Assembly: GCF_043641665.1 (NCBI RefSeq)
Contig: NC_092180.1
Span: 25,953,391-26,017,390, forward strand
Direction: 5' to 3'
DNA from: Enoplosus armatus
Lineage: Eukaryota > Chordata > Actinopteri > Centrarchiformes > Enoplosidae
DNA length: 64,000 nucleotides
Shown here: piece after piece, positions 50,710 to 60,239 of the stretch
How positions within the stretch are numbered: position 1 is the first letter of the stretch
Layout: the number at the start of each line of letters is the position of its first letter
Made by a program: the position numbers and the translations under genes
The notes under the pieces: generated by a model
What the model was told of the DNA's origin: nothing
What the model saw: only the letters and a program-made list of their open reading frames with translations
The model's database searches: none

Positions 50710-53700
50710 AGACTGCAGGTGTTCTTGAACACCTATGGCATTCAGACCCAGACGCCCCAGCAGGTGGAGCCCATCCAGATCTGGCCTCAGAAGGAACTGG
50801 TCAAGGTAACACAGGCACACACTAAGACATTATGTTATGTTTCCGTACGTACACGACAGCGCACGTGCAGTTTACAATGATGTAGTTCACGGTAAATTTG
50901 AACACAATGGGTCCTTAACTCCACGCACGTGTAGAAAGAAGCAGGTTTCTCCTTTCTATAATTTCGACAACCGATGATTTTGCCCAGAAGAAATGACAAC
51001 TGTCGCGGGCAGATTTGATAAGCTATTGTTACTAACATTAGCTTTGTGTGTCAGCTGATAATTGCATCTCCAGCTGACTTTTGAATGTTTCCCCCAAAAG
51101 GATCTTAAATTGGGTTCTTTGGTTACATACACGGCGGCTATGCTAATTCAGTGACTAAAGCTGCATTGGCAACAGTCAATGGAAACCTCACTGATTACAT
51201 TTCAGCAGTTACTGTAGCTGTCAATATCCCAGCAGAACTTGGCAGTCAGTCCATCTGCTTGTCGGCCTGTAAGCTCTTAAGATTTTCCTCTTGATTGTCC
51301 AATCAATCACCGCGAGGCTGCCGATTGGCTGAAGTGATTGATCAGTCGAACAGTGATCGCTCATGTTGATTGATCAGCATAATGATGGAGCAATCACCGT
51401 TTCACTCTGGCAAATTGGAGATGCGTGGAGCTGAGCAACTTCCAAATTTGTTCTCAGAAGGGGACCTTAGGCAGTTCTGTAAGAGATGAAAGACATCTCC
51501 AATGTTGACTTATTCAGAATGGTTCATTTGGAATCGCTTTGGAATCTGTTTCACGCCTTCACTTGAATACTTGGAGGTCAAAACAAGCAGACGAGTTGCT
51601 GGGATTGAGGAACTTCTGAAGAGAATATAAAAGAGCTCTAAACTGCAGTTGGATAAAATCCCAGTAACCTTAAAAACTGTGAAACATTCCGAGAAACAGC
51701 TTTTATTTTTTTTTTTTTTTTTTAGATCTGTGAAAATACATGATGGTTTTTAAATGAGTCTAATAGATGTCAGCGCTGTGATACTTTCTCAACGTATGAA
51801 AGGTAAGCAAAAAATAGAAAGATAAGCAAAACCATCCCATCTATATTTTGTTCAACAAACACACACCCTACCCTATTTTCTTATCTCTTTGTTGCTTTTC
51901 AGTCGTTTAAGCTTCAGTCTTTTCTGCAGTTCACCTCGGTGGCGTTCTTATGTAAACTACACTGTCATGGCCATCACGCGTGTTAAATGATATTCTATTG
52001 AAGTAAAAGGATCACAACTCCATCTGTTTATGAGGAAAGGTACATTTAAGTTTTGTCAAACATTTAAGTTTTGTGGCAGCCCAATTGCAACAGAAAACTG
52101 AAATTCATAATCCAAAATCTGTGAAAATCCCTAATGTGGCGTCAGTGTTCTCAAATTTATTCAGGTTTAACTTTAAGTAACAAAAGTCATAAATAAGTTC
52201 ATATTTAAGAGCTAAAACTCAAATATTGGTGTTTAAATAGTCAGAGCTTTAGACTCGTAGCTGGAACTGGATCCAAAGTGGAGCCATCTATTGGAACCCA
52301 ACCCTTGTCAACAACCAATAAGGAGGGTTTGATGGATAAAAATTGGACATCACATCTGTTTGGTTACTTGATTATTAACAGGAGATGTACTTCGTCAGTA
52401 ACGGGGGAACATTTCGTGAGTAACAAGTCCAGCACAAGCTGCTATTTCCATCCTGTCCACTCTGCACCTTTCATCTACAGCAGATTACACCATTTGTACT
52501 GTCATATCTGTGACACCAACCACTACCTCCCTTACAACTTCTGCTTCACTCCCATCGTATCCCGTCACTCAACCCCTGGTTCCTCCTCTAAACACGGCCC
52601 CTCATCTGCATGTGTGTTGTTTGAAGTCTACTATCTCCCCGTCTCCTGTCTCTGCTCTGTCATATCCGTCACTCAAACCCCGGTCTCCTCCCTAGCCTCT
52701 GTTCCTCATCTGTCATGTCTGTTATGTGGCGTCTATTCTCCACACCACCTTCTGTCGACAAACAATTTCTCCTAACATGTCATCTCTCCGGGTTCTGTTC
52801 TTTCCTCCAGGCCTTTCTACCTTCTGTCCATCTCCTGCTATATCTGTCAGTTTCTCTAACCCCATGCTCCCCTCTAGGCCTACATCCTGCCCCGCCCCCA
52901 TTATGTCTGTTACACCAAACAACTCTCCTCTCCAGGTATATCATTTGCCTTTGAACCGTCATACCTGTTACTTTTTCCTTCTCTCCCCTCCACCTCTTTC
53001 TGCTGCGCGGTGCTCAGCCGTTCAGATGGATTTGCAATTGTGAGTCAGAGCGGACGCCGTGCTGAATATTAAATCCGAAGCCCAGACAGACGTTTCTTCC
53101 TCGACAGAATCTGTTTATCTCGGAGTCACCACCATCTCTGGTGCTGCAGGCTGCATTTGCTCACCTCACCTCGTCCCTCGCAGCCGTTTGATTGTGTTGA
53201 CAACAGCTGCCTGACGATGGGAGAGTGGCAATTACATTTTGCAATGTGTTATTCCCACCCGTACACCCTAAAGCTTATCCCCTTGCAAATCACTGCTTTG
53301 CCCAAAATAGCCTTCCTTTTAGCTGTTTGTCTCCGGGTTTCATATCATCATAGTCGATGTAGACATGATTATACTGACAACATTTTGCTTGTTGAGACTC
53401 TCATTTTCTCCACATGTTGCAGTTACAAGCAACACCTGGAGCTGTCCAAATGAGGTCCTAAAGAGACTGAACAAAGACTGCGTGTCTTAAAAGACTTTCA
53501 ATGGAAATTACGGTATTTTTCCACCTGGGTCTTCTTCTAATATTTGTGTCCATTATGACAAATAACATTTACTCACCAACTCCAAGATATTAGGGAAATC
53601 ATCTCTACACAAAGTAAGCACAGAAAGTAGTCCCATCATCGCAGTTGTAGAGTTATTAGCTACAACTTCAGTCTCCTTTTATTGTACATTGGCAGTTGAT

Positions 53701-56700
53701 AAAAACTGCAGTGTTTACCAAACAAAACAAAACAGCATGCGCACACAAGTTGAACAGGAAGTATATCTACTATGCTATGCCATTCACAACAATAACTTCA
53801 GGGACTTCCTGGGGACTACTTTCTGTGTCTTGGTCAGACACATGTTAAGCCGCACATTAGAGCTGTCAGTGTCATTCTTGCATTCCCCAAGTGACGCCAG
53901 CAGAGATGGTGAGCGAAATGTTATCGTGACCAACAGTCATATTGGACAAAAACATGAGAAGACCCAGCTTGACAAAAATGTGGGATTTTTTCCTTTACAT
54001 TTAAAGAGTTTAAAAGTTCAACAGAAGCTATACGGGGCTGCAGCAGACAGAGTTAGTCAAATCAGGTGGGTATCTTCCAAAGTTCGTCTTTTTAGTACAA
54101 AATTCCCTCTTTGTATTACTACCCCCCTCCCCCTCCCCCCAGCCCACACTGCTCAGCAAGGAAATGCTGTCTGAGGGAATTTTGTACTGAAAAGATTGTA
54201 ACTTTGGACCATACCCACTTCATTCGACTAACAGCGACTGCAGAAACCATTAGCTTCGCCTGAAGTTTAGAATGCATTTTTACAAGGGAGGGGGACTGTG
54301 GATTTTGGCCCCATTCCTTACTTCCCTCCTTCAGTCACTCCAGTAAGGGATTGCTTCACAGGAAGAACAATTACAACAACTAATTCAATGTACATACGAG
54401 GACGTGAGTATTGTTTTCAGAACATAAACCCCCCCCCCCCCCTATCATTTAAAGACATTTTATGGGGCACCCCAGGGGCTACAGAAGCAGTTTCAGAACC
54501 AGAGGGTTTAATCCCAAATTCAATAGGTCCGTACAGCATCATTTTGAGCTGTTTGGTAAGATGCTGAACCCCCACCTGCACACTTAATTTAAGTCCCTCT
54601 GGGTGACAGCATCTGCCGTAAAAGTAAATAGATTGTGCACATTTTGTGACACGAACAATTAACATTCGCATAATTTGTCGCAGCAGCCATAAACATGTGC
54701 AGGAACCTGCTCCTGTCAGAGCTCCGAACAAACTGAGGAATGTCGCTACGGTGAATTAAGTTTGTCAGTAAATAGTTGTACACTCTCACACCTTCTAGCC
54801 ACTGTAGAGGTGTAAAATACAGCTTTTTGAATACAGCTTTCTGTTATCACTCCCACCTGTCAGGCTTGCTGTTTGTGCTGCGGTCAGTGGAAATGTGAGG
54901 GAATGAAAGGATGCTTTGATAGGCTGCCTGCGTGTTGTCGTTCTTCATTGGTATTCTGCACACAGGAAGTGTTAGGTGCAGAGGTTCCTCCAACCTCCCT
55001 TGGCTTTTCTCCTCTAGGTCTCATCCTCGCCTGTCAGGGCAGTGATTTGCAATGCCACTTAATCCTCCATTAACATTTCTCCTCTTTCATATAAACACTG
55101 TACTTTCTGCTCCTTTAATGTAATTTATTTTAATTGGTCCAGCCCTTGCTTCCTCTTGTTGAGTTCAGCTCAGCCTTTTCAAAACAGTGAGCACCAGTAG
55201 CAGAGCACCACCGTTTGGTTGAGGCTGTGAATTGCAGTCGGTTTTGTATGGACGAATGCGGCACAGGGGGCTTGATAGGCAGATTTCCTGCAGTGCCACT
55301 TGAGTGTGTGGGTGTATTGGTGCTGTTTCATGATAGGACAGATTGGGAGGCATTTAAATTTAGAATGTATAGGCTGTCACAAAGGGAATAAGTACTGGTT
55401 TCACGCCCAGCCAGTCACATCAGAAATGTAGTTCTCACACGTACACAGTCGTGCAAACGCTTCAGCTCACGCACATATAAACGGTAACTTGTGATGAGTG
55501 TGTCACACCGCTAGACTCCGAGCAAGCGGAGCCGAGAAATCAGTGTCCGTCTTCTTTCTCTTTGCATCTCAGAATCTGCGAATCTTACAGCAGGCGACAC
55601 AGCCATGAGAGGCTTTCATCTGAAGCACCAAAGAAATGCTCTGGAAACTGATAGCTCCTGTATTCTCCGAGCTGCCGTCTCTAAAAGCGTTTAAGAGATG
55701 GCTGAGGGAGAAGGCCATGACCTTCTCCTCCGCTTTGTTTTGACGCACTGGGGGAGCCCTTTGATGTAACAACTGGGTAATTACTGCAGCATCCGCGAAA
55801 ACAGTCACGGATTTCTATTTATCTGTCTCGCTCTTTATGCCTATGTATTACTAATTCCACAGTTACTGCAAAACTTCAAGTAAAACAATGTTGTTTATTA
55901 GAGCTTGTGTTAGGGTCTGAGCTGAATCAGCCTTAAGAATCTAAATTGAACCAGTGGGGGAATCATATTTTTTTCCATATTGACTGACACCGCAGAATTG
56001 CAGTCTACCAATTAAGAGAGAAACTTGACCTCAGCTACTCTGAGTCCGTGTTGTTCGGCCAAACCTTGTCGGAGTTGTGCTTTAAAGTTGAGCTCTCTCC
56101 CAGCCTCTGTAGGCTGGACAGCCTGCACTGCTGATGTTAACATTTTTCAGCTCATAAAGTTGTTTTATACTTGCCTGTCTAACTTGACTCAGTATTTTCA
56201 CCTTGAGACTCTGGGACCAGGCCCAGTCTTTAGACACGACTTCTGTCTTGATTGAACTACAGTACTTCTGCTGTAGAGCCGAAGGGGATGGAAATACAGT
56301 GTGTGGACAGATAATGCATTGACCAGATAGAAACCACCAACTCCCAGGCTCAGAGTAAAGGACCTCTTCCCACCTCCAATCTATAGCAATCCTGGTGGGG
56401 AAAGTAGGACTGGAGCGTTTTATTGAGCCGAAAGTGTGGTGCATTACCCAAGGCAAAAAATCCTCAATCCCAGTTCAAGTTGTAAATAGTCATCAGCAAG
56501 TCTTCCAGTTTCCAATTCAGTTTCATTTGTCGAGAAAGAAGGTCTTATAATGTAGGTCAATTCTTAGCGACAAAAAGACTCAGCTGGTAGATATTTTAAC
56601 ACTGTCGCAGGGGTGATCCAGTGATTTATTGTAGCATTGAACTGCCATAAAGTTGGGTGACTGCAACACACTAACTTTTACTCCATAGCATGGGTCAAGC

Positions 56701-58218
56701 TCCAAAAACCCTGGATCCTACATTTGCCATAATGCAACCCTGATGACATCAGTTTTTTTTTTTTTTAAACTTTCTTTTATAGAAAAACGTTTATGGAAAT
56801 GTAATTTATTGTGGGGTTTTATCATTTCACTCACATTTTACTCAGTTCAGGACCGGCACATCCTCTGCATGGAAGCCACAATGCTACTTTATCAGAGTTT
56901 AGAGTAACGATAGCGACTGTCCTGTTCTTTTTTGATTTGGGAGAGTTTAAACTCCAGACTCATCCGAACAATAAAGCACAAATCTAACCCCTGCGCTGCT
57001 TGTGTTTCTATAATAAGCATCCAAACAGTCCAACTTTCTAGCCAGAGCCGACTAAATCTTCTAGTTGTCATTTCAGCCAACAAAATCAACTGACACCAGC
57101 TAGAATTGAGAAACCTACTTTTGTTTACCTCTGTGTGGAACTGAAGACCCATTGTTTCAAAAATTCAAAAACTGGAGTGGTGAGTGGCTTTTATCATTGT
57201 AAAATGCAAATGTGCTGGACTGGAAACCATGAAAGGAAACGTTGGGGCCTTGTGAATGTCCAATTACCACCAGCTAATTCTTAAGATGGATATTTTTATC
57301 AGCGTATAAGAATATGCTAAGTGGCTCACGTGGAAAGTATCAAACAGTATGCCGTCGTTTATTTCTTCTAATGAGGGCTCAGCAAGGTCTCAGTGTCCCT
57401 TCATATGGGCCTCTGCATCTCAGTACAACAGTGTATTCAGTTCCTGTGCCCATGGGTGTGCTTGGGTCCACTAAGCACGCTACTGATGGCAACACAGGGA
57501 CCTTTCATTAACGCCACGTCTCATAACTTTACACAGAGCTAATATCAGTAGGTGGTTCTGCCATATGTTGGCAATTTCAGCTTGAGTTGCGACAACAGAA
57601 ACGTCTCAGTGGGACAGACAGATGATGGTCTCGCTCTTTCATTACAATATGGAATGGCACTGTGCGGCGTGACATTTCAAATCGAATGTGTTTTTTTTTT
57701 TTAATCTTGAAGCAACACTGATGCGATCACGGAGGAATGTACAGATAAAGATGTAGATTTTAGTATCCTCTGAAAACAGAAAGGCTAGCAGTGAGATCAC
57801 GTGCGATGTTTGCGTGTGTCTTTCTGCAGGCATACCGTTTCCTTGCCATCAATAAGAAGCTGGGGTTGAGTGGGCGTCCAGAGAGGCCAGTGGGCTGCAT
57901 CGGGACCTGCAAGGTATATGAGATTGCAAACACACCTACACACATGTACATGACATGCACACATAGTGTATGTGCACTCCATGATGCCCTGCTGCACAGG
58001 TCATGGGTGGCCGCTAACACACCACTCACATATTGATCTGCATACACTTCCCAGAGCTCGGAGAAGTGGACTACAGCTCAGGAAGTCAACGCAGAGAAAG
58101 AGAGAGAGAGAGATTCAGTTCCAAGAGTGTTCCTGCTCTTCACACATACAGTGTGCATAAGTGGATGCTGAATACATTTTGCTTATTCTCAGGAGTTTTA
58201 ATATGCTAAGCTTCTGTC

Positions 58219-58257
<39 letters not shown>

Positions 58258-58297
58258 AAATTATGTGGCTGTGGAAGAGTGTGTTTGTGCAGTTCAT

Positions 58298-58370
<73 letters not shown>

Positions 58371-58575
58371 AATGTCTCCAGCTGATGTTGTTTGTAGTTT
58401 CTCCCAAATGAAGGTCATAGCCCGACCAAATAAGTCGAGCAGCTTTCTCAAACAAAGAGATTCACAAATGAATCATGGCTCCCAACGCATTGCTAAGACA
58501 ATATTATAATGGAACATTTATGGGGAAGATGGCCGACTGCCAGAGGGCATTATCATCATCAGTGTGTCTGTATGG

Positions 58576-58607
<32 letters not shown>

Positions 58608-58793
58608 CCCTGTGACAATCTCATGTGTGAAAGGGAGCTTTGTGGTAGTTGTGTTTATGCACTGTGTGTGTTATCAGGAGTGGTTGTGTAGCTTCTGTGT
58701 GTCCTCTCTATCTTAGGATTGATGCCTTGTTTTATACACTGCCCAGAATAATGTGTACGTGGCTACTTGTGAGCCATCCGTCTTCTTATGCAA

Positions 58794-58844
<51 letters not shown>

Positions 58845-60182
58845 TTTGTCTCCCTCCAGATTTATCGTATCCTGGGCAAGACGGTGGTGTGCTACCCAAT
58901 AGTGTTTGATCTCAGTGACTTTTACCTGTCCCAAGATGTCATGCTGCTGATTGATGACATTAAGGTAAGGCAGGGTCACATGTACGGCGCTTCCCAACGC
59001 CACGACGCCACAGCTAACCACTTTTTGTGTGCTGGTAGAACTTCAGTAACTCTAATATATTCAGTTTGTCTACTAGAGTCATAGCCTACCTGATACTACT
59101 ACTGATACTGGCTTATCCGAAACTCAGCTCTTCTACATTTTCTGATTGATTCAGTGCTTAAACTGTAACATGTAGTCTAAACCAGTAGCCTGCACAGCAT
59201 GCAAGTGCAGTTATTAATTTGAGAGTACAAATAATTAATTCATAATACAAAATATAATATAATAAATAATCAAACGTTTTGGGCTTAGACCATATATTGT
59301 GCTGTACCTCACAGTTTTGCCTCCTCTTGCAGCCTGTTTGAGCAGGGAACTGTCTTATTTTTTTTCCTGCACTTACAATAAGAACATCATGTGAACCGTC
59401 AGTACATTCATTAAAAAGTGGCAGTACTGACCAGCATGTAATGGTACGTGCTTGGACAGAAAGTGAACGTGCCGTGAGCACTGGCCCAATTCAAACACTG
59501 GCTGTATTGGTTGATGTTTGAGTTTGCAAGCAAGCAAACAAAACGAAAACTTTTATCTCGTCCAAAGTCTTTTGTCTTAGAGTCGTAATTGTTTGTTTTT
59601 ATCACTAATTGATATCATGCAATAGTGGAACATCTTCCAGTCGACTGTTTTAACATTCTGAAAACGTATGAAGAGGTTGTTCTTCCCTGAAACAAACCTT
59701 CAGCTGCTGAGCGTCCTCATGAGCTAGTGTTCTAAGTTGCACACCATGTCATCGTGATGCCCCCAGTTCGATTCCTGCCAGGGACCTTTTGTAGTTGATG
59801 TATAGTTATCATGAATACAGTTTAGTTGGAAATGCAAAGGTAAAACGATATGAAGGGGAAAACAGAAACAAAACATACCGAACTGAAATTTCATTTAAAC
59901 ACATTCAAACTTGAGTAAAATAGTGGGTTTTAAACGTTACCACTGGCTGTGAAATCAATCAAGCATAACTGCAGTATTTGTATACAAACTGTAACACCTA
60001 TTACATTTCAGTTTAGTTTATATTTTGAACATAAATTCATCTTTCTAATCAAATACTTTGCACTTTAAACTTGAGTTTTCAGCTGAGGAGGTTGAACTGA
60101 ATTGAACTGAGTCAGTTTATGCTCAGAGACAGTGGAAACTGAAATGTTTGAGCCAGCACCATGCCTGTGCCAATCTGAAATG

Positions 60183-60239
<57 letters not shown>

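Larger units (their letters stand above)
49814..50711 (+). other. phkb intron 11 of window, rich in (TG)n
   Basis: 898 nt containing four TG tracts on the sense strand: 49818-49874 (with an internal TATATA block), 50022-50066, 50505-50530 and 50683-50709. The first begins at intron base 5 and the last runs into the acceptor. No gene. Confidence 0.95.
50806..57829 (+). other. phkb intron 12 of window
   Basis: 7.0 kb. It holds a poly-T at 51706-51723, a pyrimidine-rich degenerate minisatellite at 52440-52975, a region with inverted arms at 54038-54245 and a C14 run near 54429-54442. The 165-codon frame at 52278-52775 and the 161-codon frame at 53689-54174 come from these repeats. In 54800-57800 I see nothing nameable. 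Confidence 0.8.
57914..58859 (+). other. phkb intron 13 of window, rich in (TG)n
   Basis: 946 nt with four sense-strand TG tracts (58223-58256, 58303-58368, 58579-58606, 58796-58842), together about 175 nt. A short GA run is near 58097-58112. No gene; the Cys/Val or Thr/His frames are repeat translations. Confidence 0.95.

Noticed and set aside
52278..52775. 165-codon plus-strand frame
   Set aside because: It lies largely in the degenerate minisatellite; the peptide is repeat-derived and several frames are open for the same reason.
53689..54174. 161-codon plus-strand frame
   Set aside because: It overlaps an apparently dispersed element and one arm of an inverted repeat; no recognisable protein motif.
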